64,000 nucleotides of DNA from Streptomyces sp. NBC_01306 (GTDB taxonomy: Bacteria > Actinomycetota > Actinomycetes > Streptomycetales > Streptomycetaceae). The position numbers were made by a program, and so were the translations under genes. Below the pieces are notes generated by a model. It was not told where the DNA came from and ran no database searches. It worked only from the letters and a program-made list of their open reading frames with translations. Every line of letters starts with the position of its first letter. Within the stretch, counting starts at the first letter, position 1. The stretch lies in the NCBI RefSeq assembly GCF_026340465.1, contig NZ_JAPEPC010000002.1, positions 248,001 through 312,000 on the forward strand, in the 5' to 3' direction. Below, one piece after another: positions 25,549-34,209 of this stretch.

Positions 25549-26664
25549 TCACCTCCGGGACGAGTAGGCGTCGGCCAGAGCCGCCGCTGCGGTGTGGACG
25601 ACCTCGTACGGCCGCGCGAGCGACATACGTATGCTGCGCAGGCCGCTCGCGGGATCGGCCCAGTAGAAGGGGGCACAGGGCAACACGTGTGCCCCGCGCG
25701 CCCTCAGGTCCTGGTAGAGCTGCGATGAGTCGGGGCCGCCCTCCGGCAGCGCGACCCGCGCCACACTGATCTGGGAGTGGGGATCGGCGAGTTCGGTGCC
25801 GGCGGCCTCGATCGCCTCGCGCACCGCGCTGCGGTTGCGCTCGACGAGAGCGCGGGCGCGCTCGTAGCCGCCGTCGGCCCAGTCTCCTGCCAGCGCCTCG
25901 ACCAGCTGCAGCACCACCGGTGACGCGGCCAGCATCGACTCGGAGAAGGCGCGCCTGATCGGGAGCGTGGTGCGTTCGCTGTAGGCGAGCATCCCGATCT
26001 TCAACTCGTGCATCGGCCACAACTTGCCGGTGTCCTCGATGATGATCCAGTCCGCGCCCGCTGCATCGAGCACGGCGTAGGTGTCGTACTGCGCGTCGCG
26101 CACCTGGCCGCGGAAGCTGGCGTCGACGATCACCGTCTGGCCGTGCCGTGCGGCGTGCTCGGCCAGCGAGCGCAGATGGCCCTCCGGGGTGACCAGACCC
26201 GTCGGATTGTTCGGCATGGTGATGACGACGGCGCTCACGGGCGACCCCGGCCAGTCCTGGTTGAGCAGCGCCTCTTCGTGCAGCGGGACCAGTTTCAGAC
26301 CCCGGGTCTGGAAGAGGTCGGCGATGTTGTCGAACGTCGGATGCAGGACGGCGACCGTCGCTCCCGCCGGCAGCGCCCGCGCCACGATGTCCGTGGCGAG
26401 GGTCGAGGAGTAGCAGCTCAGGATGCGGCCGGTCCCGATCGGTGCCGTGCGCTGTCCGATCGCACCGAGGAAGGCGGTGTGCGCCGCTTCCTCGATGGAC
26501 GGAAAAGCGCGACGGGTGGTGATCGCGAACATCTCCGGGATGCGGGCGACGATGGCTGCCTGCTCCGGCGACAACGCCAGACGCGCATGCCCGTCCGTCA
26601 GATTCAGGCGACCATCGGGGTCGGTCAGAGCGTCGACTTCCATCAAGGTCAAGTTCGCGGTCAC
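25549..26664 (-). CDS. MppP-like PLP-dependent L-arginine oxidase/hydroxylase
   Basis: A 371-aa fold-type I PLP enzyme closely resembling MppP of mannopeptimycin/enduracididine biosynthesis, which uses O2 and PLP (no metal) to turn L-Arg into 4-hydroxy-2-oxoarginine. Shared landmarks, recalled from MppP, are the N-terminal lid DGHARLALSPEQ, GRILSCYSS, VLHPTFDNIADL, PNNPTG and IEDTGKLWPMHELKIGML, where Lys about 214 is the PLP lysine. The GTG start has GAGGGA upstream. It is the first gene of the long minus-strand operon and diverges from the VioC-like gene. Related arginine desaturases and oxidases (Ind4, RohP) share the fold, so the exact product (4-hydroxy, 2-oxo or unsaturated) is open. 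Confidence 0.87.
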   Translation of the reverse strand: MTANLTLMEVDALTDPDGRLNLTDGHARLALSPEQAAIVARIPEMFAITTRRAFPSIEEAAHTAFLGAIGQRTAPIGTGRILSCYSSTLATDIVARALPAGATVAVLHPTFDNIADLFQTRGLKLVPLHEEALLNQDWPGSPVSAVVITMPNNPTGLVTPEGHLRSLAEHAARHGQTVIVDASFRGQVRDAQYDTYAVLDAAGADWIIIEDTGKLWPMHELKIGMLAYSERTTLPIRRAFSESMLAASPVVLQLVEALAGDWADGGYERARALVERNRSAVREAIEAAGTELADPHSQISVARVALPEGGPDSSQLYQDLRARGAHVLPCAPFYWADPASGLRSIRMSLARPYEVVHTAAAALADAYSSRR

Positions 26665-26853
26665 GGATTCCCTCGTCTGCCGATATCACGGATTCCGAAT
26701 CGGTATCAACGCTGGAGACCCTATTTTGGGAGGGCGCGGATTACTTGTCCCTTGTATTGGGCACGTCCGCCGTCGTCGTGTGTGCTCATACGCTTTTTCC
26801 TGTTCTACGCGTTCATGAACTCGCCGCGAACGGCCGCGGAAGAAGGAAGGGCA
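26665..26853. promoter_or_regulatory. Divergent promoter region, mppP-like/vioC-like
   Basis: A 189-bp gap between divergent arginine-tailoring genes. It has an 11-bp direct repeat TCACGGATTCC (26661-26671 and 26686-26696, 25 bp apart), and the second copy overlaps a small dyad GATTCCGAATC (26691-26701). AT-rich DNA follows (26712-26770). The repeat overlaps the start of the mppP-like gene, so a regulator bound here could block it. AAGGAAGG just before 26854 is the ribosome site of the vioC-like gene. Confidence 0.45.
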
Positions 26854-27879
26854 ATGAACAAGCTCACGCTGACGGCGCACGACCGTACAGCAGTTGCCCC
26901 GCTGCTCAGCGACATCACTGCCCGGTGGACCACCATCGAGGACCCGGTTCTGCTGCGCCAGGCTCCGCTGCTCGCCCGGAGGTTGCCCGCGCGTCTTCTG
27001 GAGTTCCTTGAGGACCACCGGCTGCGGGAGCCGGCGGCCCTCTGTCTGGTCTCCGGTTTCGAGGTGGACGAGGAGGAGATCGGGCCGACACCGGGGCACT
27101 GGCGCGGCAGCCACGTCGGCTCGCCCACGCTGCGCTACGAGGTCTTCTTCCTGCTGTGCGCCTCGGTGCTGGGCGACGTGTTCGGCTGGGCGACCCAGCA
27201 GGACGGCCGGATCATGCACGATGTCCTGCCCATCAAGGGCCACGAACACTACGAGCTCGGCTCGAACAGCCTTCAGCACCTGTCCTGGCACACCGAGGAC
27301 GCGTTCCACCCCTGCCGCGGCGACTACGTCGCCCTGATGTGCCTGAAGAACCCCGATGCCGTCGAGACGACGGTCTGCGACGCGGGCGATCTCGACTGGT
27401 CCGGCCTGGATGTCGACGCGCTCTTCGAGCCCGCCTTCACCCAGATGCCCGACAACTCCCACCTGCCCGTGAATTCGACATCAACGGGCGATCCCACCAT
27501 CCAGCGGCTGCGCGAGGGCAGCTTCAAGACCATCGAGTCGTGGAACGCGAACCCCGTCAAGCGGCCCGTCCTTTTCGGTGACCGGGCCAATCCCTATATG
27601 GTTCTCGACCCCTACCACATGAAAACCGAGGGCTGGACCGAACGCTCGCTGACGGCTTATACCGGGCTGTGCGACGAGATCGAATCCAAGATGAAGGGCA
27701 TCGCCCTCGAACGGGGCGACTGCGCTTTCATCGACAATTTTCGGGCAGTGCACGGCCGTAACTCCTTCCGGGCCCGCTACGACGGCAGTGATCGCTGGCT
27801 CAAGCGCCTGAACATCACGCGCAACCTCCGCGGTTCGCGGGCCTGGCGCCCTGCCGCGGACCACCGGGTCATCTACTAG
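26854..27879 (+). CDS. VioC-like Fe(II)/2-oxoglutarate-dependent beta-hydroxylase
   Basis: A 341-aa non-heme iron oxygenase of the clavaminate-synthase-like group that includes VioC, OrfP and MppO, which hydroxylate C3 of Arg (or enduracididine). Iron ligands are visible as His146 and Glu148 in WHTEDAFHP and His300 in VHGRNSFRARYDG, followed by the 2-oxoglutarate-binding Arg in RWLKRLNITRN. Length equals VioC-type enzymes. It is the only plus-strand gene inside block A, diverging from the mppP-like gene and convergent with the VioD-like gene. Together with the latter it would give 3-hydroxyarginine and then a cyclised capreomycidine-type residue. MppO-like action on a cyclic residue is the alternative. 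Confidence 0.92.
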   Translation: MNKLTLTAHDRTAVAPLLSDITARWTTIEDPVLLRQAPLLARRLPARLLEFLEDHRLREPAALCLVSGFEVDEEEIGPTPGHWRGSHVGSPTLRYEVFFLLCASVLGDVFGWATQQDGRIMHDVLPIKGHEHYELGSNSLQHLSWHTEDAFHPCRGDYVALMCLKNPDAVETTVCDAGDLDWSGLDVDALFEPAFTQMPDNSHLPVNSTSTGDPTIQRLREGSFKTIESWNANPVKRPVLFGDRANPYMVLDPYHMKTEGWTERSLTAYTGLCDEIESKMKGIALERGDCAFIDNFRAVHGRNSFRARYDGSDRWLKRLNITRNLRGSRAWRPAADHRVIY

Positions 27880-27887
27880 CGCTCCCG

Positions 27888-27926
27888 GTCGTAGGTCCGG
27901 CAGGGAGCCCCCGCCGGACCTACGAC
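27888..27926. terminator. Bidirectional terminator between vioC-like and vioD-like genes
   Basis: Perfect 14-bp inverted repeat: GTCGTAGGTCCGGC at 27888-27901 and GCCGGACCTACGAC at 27913-27926, with an 11-nt loop. It lies just after the VioC-like stop, and its right arm covers the VioD-like stop codon. It should terminate both convergent transcripts. There is no T-run, as is usual in Streptomyces. Confidence 0.85.
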
Positions 27927-29050
27927 TTCAGCAGTACATCCAGGTTGGCCAGTCCCGCCGTGAGTTCGGCACGGGTGCCTCCGAAGCCCAGCCGGACGTG
28001 GTTGCGGTACGCGTCCCCGAAACACTCCCCGGGAATCAGCAACGTGCGGTACTCCTCGGCGAGCCGGCGGCACACCTCGGTGACGTCCTGAACGCCGCGC
28101 AGTTCGACGAGCGCGCTGACGCCGCCGGCGGGAGGTGTCAGCCGCACGCGGTCGGGGTGCTCGCCCGCCCATGCGAGCAGGAGTTCCCGGTTCTGACCGG
28201 CATGTGCGCGCTGCATGGCGACAATGCGGTCCGCGTTGCGGACGGCCCGTTCCGCGAAGAACTCCAGCACCGGTGAGACGTAGAGCGCCACATAGTCGCG
28301 CAGGTACGCCATCTCTGTGAGCATCTCGGGGGGCGCCAGACACCATCCGGTGCGGATGCCGGCCAGGCCGTAGCTCTTCGAGAACGTACCGAAGGACAGG
28401 CTGCGTGCGTACCGGTCGTGCGGCAGGGGCAATGTGTCGCCTTCGTAGGTGAGTTCGCCGAAGGCGTTGTCCCACACGAGCCATGCGCCGGCGGCGGCCG
28501 CGATCTCGATCAGCTCGTCCTGCTGCTCGCGGGTGATGGTTATGCCCGTCGGGTTGTGCGGGAAGTTGACCACGATCATGCGTGGCCGCTCCGCTGCCAC
28601 CAGCTTCCGGAGCCGGTCCGTGTCGGCGGCGAAGCCGTCGCCGCTGGAGAGGTCCCACCTGCGCAGGCGGCAGCCGCGGGCCACCGCGATGTCGTGCAGC
28701 TGCTGGTAGGCCGGATCCACCACGATGACATCGTCACCGGGGCGCACCAGGGTCTGCATGACGAGCCAGATCGCCTCGCTGGACCCGTGGGTGACCATCA
28801 CGCGCTCGCTGTCGCCGCCGGTCCAGCGGTCGGCCAGCGCGGCGCGCAGATTCCGCCCTCCCAGGGGCTCACTGTCGTGGAAGGGAAGGTCCGCCAGTTC
28901 GGCCAGGTCGAAGTCGGCTATGTGACACAGCTCGCCGACGGTCAGGTCCCGGACTCCGCTGCTGCCGATGTCGTGGTCGACCGCGTGGTAGTAGCGCCGC
29001 ATCCATTCTTCGAGCTTCGCGAGTGGCAGTTCCACTGCTCCCCCAATCAC
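27920..29050 (-). CDS. VioD-like capreomycidine synthase (PLP)
   Basis: A 376-aa fold-type I PLP enzyme with the pattern of VioD/OrfR, which dehydrates 3-hydroxyarginine and cyclises it to capreomycidine. Landmarks shared with VioD as I recall it are DIGSSGVRDLTVGEL, THGSSEAIWL, VVNFPHNPTG, LVWDNAF and LSFGTFSKSYGLAGIRTGW, with PLP Lys about 225. The GTG start overlaps the stop of the luciferase-like gene (GTGA). Its presence next to a VioC-like gene strongly suggests that a cyclic guanidine amino acid is made. An ordinary class I aminotransferase is the fallback reading. Confidence 0.85.
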   Translation of the reverse strand: MIGGAVELPLAKLEEWMRRYYHAVDHDIGSSGVRDLTVGELCHIADFDLAELADLPFHDSEPLGGRNLRAALADRWTGGDSERVMVTHGSSEAIWLVMQTLVRPGDDVIVVDPAYQQLHDIAVARGCRLRRWDLSSGDGFAADTDRLRKLVAAERPRMIVVNFPHNPTGITITREQQDELIEIAAAAGAWLVWDNAFGELTYEGDTLPLPHDRYARSLSFGTFSKSYGLAGIRTGWCLAPPEMLTEMAYLRDYVALYVSPVLEFFAERAVRNADRIVAMQRAHAGQNRELLLAWAGEHPDRVRLTPPAGGVSALVELRGVQDVTEVCRRLAEEYRTLLIPGECFGDAYRNHVRLGFGGTRAELTAGLANLDVLLKS

Positions 29051-30063
29051 TGGACTGACGACGCGACATCGTCAAGATTGTCAAGGCTCTCCAGCACCAG
29101 CTCCGGGTCGATGCCGAAGTCGACCAGGCAGGCGATCTCGGTGACGCCGATGTCACCGAAGCGGCGGATGCGCTCCGCGCAGGCGGCCTTGTCGCCGACG
29201 AGACCACCGCCGCCCCGCAGCCGGCCCTTGGCCGTGGCCACCATGTCGTCCAGATCGGCTGCCGAGATGTCGGCGGCCTCGTTCTGCAGCTGCAGGTCGA
29301 GGTGGCGGCGGATATAGGCCTCGTAGGACGAGTCAAGTGCGTCCGCGACGGCACGCGGATCGTCATGGATGTACGTGTGCAGCATCAGACCGACCCGCGG
29401 GCTCGGTGTGTGACGGGACGGCACGAACGCGGAACGGTAGAGGGCGATTCTCCGTTCGAGATCGTCGAAGCGTCTGCCGGTGAAGTTCGTGACGATCCCC
29501 GTGCCGCGCCGCGCCGCGTGCAGGAACGTCGTCTCGGACTGGCCCGACATCCACAAGGGAATGTCGGCTCGGTGCGGGCGCGGATACGTCGTGACCGATA
29601 TCTGGTCGCCGTTGCCGTCGCTGCGCTTCTCGGCGTCCCCGTGCCACAGTCGCGTGAACCGGTCCATGGCGTCGTCCAGGGATTCGACTCGCCCGGAGTA
29701 GGCCTGCGGCGCCAGCACGAAGTCGTTGGCGTGCCATCCACTGGAGAAGGCGATCTCCGCACGTCCCGCCGACAGGTTGTCGACCACCGACCACTCCTCG
29801 GCGACCCGCACGGGATCGTGCAGGGGCAGCACCACGCTGCCGGCCCTGATCGCCACCCTGCTCGTCGACACGGCGAGGGCCGCACCCAGCACCGAGGGGT
29901 TGGGGTACAGACCGCCGAAGACGTTGAAGTGCCGTTCGGGCGTCCACAGCCCGCACATCGCGCTGTCGTCGATGCGGGCGGCGACCGCCTTCACCAACGC
30001 GTACGGATCCGCGCCCCCTCCCGCTTCCGCCTCCGCGGAGAAGAAGAAGATGCTGGTGTCCAC
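29047..30063 (-). CDS. Luciferase-like flavin monooxygenase (natural-product type)
   Basis: A 338-aa bacterial-luciferase-family enzyme of the NRPS/PKS-associated subgroup (MupA/atu6239-type LLM). Motifs are SIFFFSAEAEA, GLWTPERHFNVFGGLYPNPS, RVAIRAGSVVLPLHDPVR, DNLSAGRAEIAFSSGWHANDFV and PLWMSGQSETTF. These FMNH2-dependent enzymes hydroxylate or otherwise oxidise substrates, often carrier-bound; the exact reaction in most clusters is unknown. The GTG start shares a base with the MbtH stop (TAGTG) and its stop overlaps the VioD-like start, so it is expressed with both. A reduced-flavin supplier is not encoded nearby. Confidence 0.9.
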   Translation of the reverse strand: MDTSIFFFSAEAEAGGGADPYALVKAVAARIDDSAMCGLWTPERHFNVFGGLYPNPSVLGAALAVSTSRVAIRAGSVVLPLHDPVRVAEEWSVVDNLSAGRAEIAFSSGWHANDFVLAPQAYSGRVESLDDAMDRFTRLWHGDAEKRSDGNGDQISVTTYPRPHRADIPLWMSGQSETTFLHAARRGTGIVTNFTGRRFDDLERRIALYRSAFVPSRHTPSPRVGLMLHTYIHDDPRAVADALDSSYEAYIRRHLDLQLQNEAADISAADLDDMVATAKGRLRGGGGLVGDKAACAERIRRFGDIGVTEIACLVDFGIDPELVLESLDNLDDVASSVQ

Positions 30064-30305
30064 TAAGCGCCTCCGCCGCGCCGCGCCGGTTCCCTGCCGG
30101 CTCCGGCGTCGTCACGGCGGGCGCTGCGCGGCCGAAGATCCGTCCAGGTCACCTCGATGTAGTCGAGACACCCCTGGCGTGTGTCCGCCTCGTGGCTGAT
30201 GCTCCACCCGGGCGGAACCTCAAGCGCCGTCGGCCACAGGGAGTACTGCTCCTCGTCGTTCACGAGCACATGGAAGGTGCCGTCGGGATCGTCGAACGGA
30301 TTCAT
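30063..30305 (-). CDS. mbtH: MbtH-like NRPS accessory protein
   Basis: An 80-aa protein with the full MbtH signature: NPFDDPDGTFHVLVNDEEQY, SLWP, VPPGWS and YIEVTWTDLRP. MbtH proteins bind adenylation domains and promote their folding or activity. The last 20 residues are a basic, Arg-rich tail longer than usual. It is the only MbtH protein in the window, so it could serve A domains of all blocks. It is tightly coupled to the luciferase-like gene downstream (TAGTG). Confidence 0.97.
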   Translation of the reverse strand: MNPFDDPDGTFHVLVNDEEQYSLWPTALEVPPGWSISHEADTRQGCLDYIEVTWTDLRPRSARRDDAGAGREPARRGGGA

Positions 30306-30407
30306 GGTGCCTCACCAGTCGGATTCGACAGCTTCGGACAAGAGGCAAGCTACCGGCGCGCCCCCTCGTTGCACTGTCACGTGAAGCCAGGACACCGGCT
30401 CCTGGAT

Positions 30408-31583
30408 CTACGCCGGCCGGGGCCCTGCGGCCCCCATGTCCCGCAGACGGACCACGAGTTCGGAGATGGCCGCAGGATCGGCATTGCTGACGCTCACGCG
30501 CAGGGTCCGGCGGTCCTCCGGCAGGAAGGCGGTTCCCGGGACCACCAGCACGCCGTGGTCGCGCACGAGACTACCCACGACGTCCTCCGTCGAACGATCC
30601 GCGAAGGGGTGCCTGAGCCAGCCGAAGAACCCACCGCACGACAGCAGTTCGAACCCACCCGGGCGCTCGGCCATCGCCTCGGTCAGCCACGCCCTCTGGC
30701 GTGCGAGTTCCCGCGCACGCTCGGTCCGCCACCGGCCGGCCTTCGTCAGCCCCGCCCACGCCGCCTCCTGACCGATCCGCGGGGCGCAGACCGCCACACA
30801 GTCGAGGAGTTTGCACACCTCACGATTGAGCTCGGCCGACGCCACGACGGCCCCGACCCGATAGCCGGGCAGAGCAAGGTCCTTCGAGAACGAGTGAAGG
30901 CTCACCACGGTCCGTGTCCAGGCCGGGTCGGCGAAGAGGTCGTGCGCCGGCCGGTCGGTGCTCCGGAACGAGCGGTACGTCTCGTCCACCACCAGGGCGA
31001 TGTCGTGCCGTGCCGCCAACGTCGCGAACGCGGCGATCTCCTCGGGCGGCATCGTCACCCCCGTCGGGTTCCCCGGGGTGATCAGCACAATCGCGCGCGT
31101 CCGCCCGGTGATCAGCGGCTCGGCCCGTACCGCGCGGGGCACCAGGTCCTCGTCGGGCTCCAGGTACACCGGCGTGATGCCGTTCATGCGGAGCCACATG
31201 TCGTGGTTGAAGTAATACGGCAGCGCCAGCACGACTTCGTCGCCCGGGCCGGCCAGCGCCGAGGCGACCAGCGAGAACGCCTGGTTGCACCCCGCGGTGA
31301 CGACGACGTTCTCCGGGGCCACTCGCCCTGCGTACGCTTCGCTCAGGTCCTCGGCCGTCGCGGCCCGCAGCTGCGGGAGTCCGGGCACCTCCGTGTACTC
31401 ACTGCCGCCTCCCCGACGGACGAGGTCGGCCACGTACTCGCTGACGACCGGAGCCGGCGGATACTGCGGTGCCGCCTGCGCGAGATCGAGCAGCTTTCCC
31501 TCCCCCAGGTGCCCGTCGATCAGGTCGTAGGCAGCGCTGATGGGCGAGTCGCCCTGCTCGACCGTCTGACTCCGCAGCCGCAT
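30408..31583 (-). CDS. Class I/II PLP aminotransferase (MppQ-like role possible)
   Basis: A 391-aa fold-type I aminotransferase: substrate-end motif GGGSEYTEVPGLPQLR, VTAGCNQAFSLVASAL, PYYFNHDMWLRMNGI, LITPGNPTGVTMP, VVDETYRSFR and the PLP lysine in SLHSFSKDLALPGYRVG. The ATG at 31583 has GGAGAGG upstream; a longer in-frame start would add a 24-residue Arg-rich leader and is unlikely. In a cluster with an MppP-like oxidase that makes a 2-oxo acid, an aminotransferase is needed to restore the amino acid, as MppQ does for enduracididine; this gene is the best candidate (inference). It heads the small operon with MbtH, the luciferase-like enzyme and the VioD-like enzyme. Confidence 0.88.
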   Translation of the reverse strand: MRLRSQTVEQGDSPISAAYDLIDGHLGEGKLLDLAQAAPQYPPAPVVSEYVADLVRRGGGSEYTEVPGLPQLRAATAEDLSEAYAGRVAPENVVVTAGCNQAFSLVASALAGPGDEVVLALPYYFNHDMWLRMNGITPVYLEPDEDLVPRAVRAEPLITGRTRAIVLITPGNPTGVTMPPEEIAAFATLAARHDIALVVDETYRSFRSTDRPAHDLFADPAWTRTVVSLHSFSKDLALPGYRVGAVVASAELNREVCKLLDCVAVCAPRIGQEAAWAGLTKAGRWRTERARELARQRAWLTEAMAERPGGFELLSCGGFFGWLRHPFADRSTEDVVGSLVRDHGVLVVPGTAFLPEDRRTLRVSVSNADPAAISELVVRLRDMGAAGPRPA

Positions 31584-31854
31584 GGGCCCCTCTCCCTCGT
31601 GGTCGCCCGCCGTTGTCGGCCGGCGGCCGCGCGTCGGCGAGGAACGTGATCTCACCGTAGCGGTGTCCGTGCGGCCCGGGCTGTCCCCCTTTCACAGCAC
31701 AGTCGCCCTTTCACAGCTCAGTCGCCGGCCGGGCCGGGCATGGGCGTTCTGCCCCAGGAGTCCCTGAAACCGGGGAGTGCTCGCGCCCGCGACGGCTGCC
31801 AGATCATTGGCCCAGGACAGGACCGTGCTCTCTGACGACAGGTCAGCAACGCTT
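31584..31854. promoter_or_regulatory. Divergent promoter region with 19-bp tandem repeat
   Basis: A 271-bp gap between the aminotransferase (minus) and the M28 peptidase (plus). It contains two head-to-tail copies of CCCTTTCACAGCACAGTCG (31687-31705; 31706-31724 with one A/T change). Tandem near-identical units upstream of a biosynthetic operon are candidate binding sites for a pathway activator. No gene is seen. Confidence 0.5.
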
Positions 31855-34200
31855 ATGACGACCCAGCAGCAGACACCGCCGCCCCCGGCCACGCAGGACA
31901 GCCCCTCGCCCACCACGTGGCACCGGCGCGCGGTGTCCCTCACGGTCGTGCTCGTGCTGCTGCTTCTGGGCGCGGCGAGCGTCTGGTCCCTGCGGACTCC
32001 TCAGCCGAAGCCGGCCTCCGCATCCCGGACGGAGTTCTCCGCGGAGCGTGCTCTCGCGCGGATCCATGGCATCGCCGCGGTGCCGCACCCCGCCGGCTCC
32101 GCGGCCGAGGCCGACGTACGCGCCTACCTCGTCCGTGAGCTGCGCAGCCTCGGCGTCCGGCCCACCGTGCAGACGCGGGTCGGATCCCGCACACCGTCGG
32201 GCGGCTACCCGACACTCGCCCGGGTGCACAACATCTACGCCCGCATACCGGGTTCGAAGCCGACCGGCCGGGTCCTTCTGGTCGCCCACTACGACTCGGT
32301 GCCCAACGGCCCCGGAGCCAGTGACGACAGCTCCAATGTCGCCGCCGTCCTGGAGATCGTCCGTGCGCTCGGCTCCATGCCGCAGCCGCGCAACGACATC
32401 GACGTGCTGTTCACCGACGCCGAGGAGCCCGGTCTGCTCGGCGCCCGGGCGTTCGTCCAGTCGAAAGTCGCCGGCGACCCCCACCGCGTCGCCGTCGTGA
32501 ACCTGGAAGCCCGCGGGGTGTCCGGCCCTGCCCTGATGTTCCAGATGAAGGGCGGTCTGACCTCTGCGGTCGCCGACTCCCACGCGGTGACCACGTCGTT
32601 CGCGAGCGCCTTGTACAGCCTGCTCCCCAACGACACCGACCTCACCGTCCTGGCGGGCGACGGCATGCGCGGCATCAACCTCGCCTTCATGGGCGGTGTC
32701 GCCCGCTACCACACCGCCCACGACGACATCGCCCACGTCAACGCCGGAAGCGTGCAGGACATGGGCGACACGGCCCTCGCCGCCGTGCGCTCGCTGGGTG
32801 CCGCCGACCTCGCCGAGGACGAACCCGACGGCACCTTTTTCTCCCTGTTCGGCACCGTCATCTCCTACCCGGGCTGGCTCACCCTGCCCCTGGCCCTCGT
32901 CTCACTCGGGGCCCTCGTCCTGGTCCTGATCCGCGGCCGGCGTCACGGACTGCGTCCCTCCCGCGCCGGGCTCGCCGCGGGCTCGCTCACCGCTGTGCTC
33001 CTCGCGGCCGTGGGGGTCGGCTTCGGCGGATGGTGGATGCTGAGCACGCTCCAGCCCGCGTTCACCTTCGGCGTCGGGGCCGTCTATCACCCGGGGCCCT
33101 ATCTTCTGGCGGCGTCGTTCCTGATGGTGGCGGTCCTCCTCCTCTGGTACCGGTGGGCGCGACGCCGTATGTCGTCCGTGGAGGCGAGCACCGGCGTACT
33201 CGGCTGGTTCGTGGCGCTCGCCCTGATCAGCGCCGTGCTCCTCCCCGGGGGCGCCTATCTGTTCACCTGGCCGGCCCTGATCGGTCTGGGTGCGGTGGCC
33301 GCGACGCTGCATGCCGGCCGGCACTCCCCGCTGCATCCGCTGGCGACCGCCGCTTCGGCCCTGCCCGCCACCGTGCTCCTGACCCCGGTCTCGGTGCTGG
33401 TGACGACCGCGGTCGGGCTCGGGCTGGGCGCTGCTCCCCTGCTGATGGTGACGCTGCTCGCCGCCACGGCACTCCCCCTCGTCGAGCCTTCGCCGAGCCG
33501 CCGCGTCCGCGCGGCGCTCGGGGCGGGCCTGCTCGTCAGCGCGACGGCAGCGGCGGCCGTCGCCGCTTCCATGAACGGGTACACCGACAGCAACCCGCGC
33601 CCGGTCAGCCTCGCGTATGCCTGGGAGTCCGACACCGGAACGGCCAGCTGGCTCAGCCGCGGCGGGCGGGAGCAGCCAGTTGTGGGGCGGCTGCTGGACG
33701 ACGGACCCGAGCAGCTGAACGACCGGATACCGTCCCTCGCGGGGGTGCCGCTCCACCACGGCCGAGCGCTCAAAGCCCCCGATGTTCCCGAACCCCGCAT
33801 CAGGCGTACCGCCCCCGACGACATCGACCGCGTCACCGGCCGGCGCACCGTACACCTTCGCCTGACCGTTCCCGACGACACCTATCTGGTGGACGTGTTC
33901 GCGAACACCGCCACACACATGGTGCGGGGCGCCACGGTCGACGGCGTGGACATCGATGCGGGCAGGACCTCGCTCACCAAACCCTGGGGCTGGGGATTCC
34001 GCTACGCGGCCCCTTCCGACAAGGGCATGGACCTCACGATCCGGTCCGAGGGCAGCGGCCCCCTGCGCATCCGCGCCGTGTCACTCACCTCCGGCCTCCC
34101 GGCCGGTGTCCACGCCCCTCGGCTCCCGTCGAACGCCAGTTGGACCGGCTGGCCGGTGCTGTCGGGGCAGACCATCGCCGTACGGACCTTCACGTTCTGA
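31855..34200 (+). CDS. Membrane-bound M28 family metallopeptidase
   Basis: A 781-aa protein with one N-terminal membrane anchor (AVSLTVVLVLLLLGAASVWS), an extracytoplasmic M28 zinc aminopeptidase domain and a C-terminal block of about seven to eight membrane segments (residues about 345-600) ending in an external domain. Metal ligands are visible in LVAHYDSVPNGPGASDDSSN, LFTDAEEPGLLG and RYHTAHDDIAHVN. This Fxna/ER-metallopeptidase-like layout is found in many actinobacteria. In an NRPS locus it could remove a protecting group outside the cell or act on the peptide product, but it may equally be a resident housekeeping gene. The ATG at 31855 is chosen because it begins the cytoplasmic tail before the anchor; no strong ribosome site is seen. 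Confidence 0.85.
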   Translation: MTTQQQTPPPPATQDSPSPTTWHRRAVSLTVVLVLLLLGAASVWSLRTPQPKPASASRTEFSAERALARIHGIAAVPHPAGSAAEADVRAYLVRELRSLGVRPTVQTRVGSRTPSGGYPTLARVHNIYARIPGSKPTGRVLLVAHYDSVPNGPGASDDSSNVAAVLEIVRALGSMPQPRNDIDVLFTDAEEPGLLGARAFVQSKVAGDPHRVAVVNLEARGVSGPALMFQMKGGLTSAVADSHAVTTSFASALYSLLPNDTDLTVLAGDGMRGINLAFMGGVARYHTAHDDIAHVNAGSVQDMGDTALAAVRSLGAADLAEDEPDGTFFSLFGTVISYPGWLTLPLALVSLGALVLVLIRGRRHGLRPSRAGLAAGSLTAVLLAAVGVGFGGWWMLSTLQPAFTFGVGAVYHPGPYLLAASFLMVAVLLLWYRWARRRMSSVEASTGVLGWFVALALISAVLLPGGAYLFTWPALIGLGAVAATLHAGRHSPLHPLATAASALPATVLLTPVSVLVTTAVGLGLGAAPLLMVTLLAATALPLVEPSPSRRVRAALGAGLLVSATAAAAVAASMNGYTDSNPRPVSLAYAWESDTGTASWLSRGGREQPVVGRLLDDGPEQLNDRIPSLAGVPLHHGRALKAPDVPEPRIRRTAPDDIDRVTGRRTVHLRLTVPDDTYLVDVFANTATHMVRGATVDGVDIDAGRTSLTKPWGWGFRYAAPSDKGMDLTIRSEGSGPLRIRAVSLTSGLPAGVHAPRLPSNASWTGWPVLSGQTIAVRTFTF

Positions 34201-34209
34201 CCTTCCCGC

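Noticed and set aside
25549..31583. Complete enduracididine (MppP-Q-R) pathway
   Set aside because: No MppR-like acetoacetate-decarboxylase-fold cyclase is present in the window; VioC/VioD-like genes point to capreomycidine-type chemistry.
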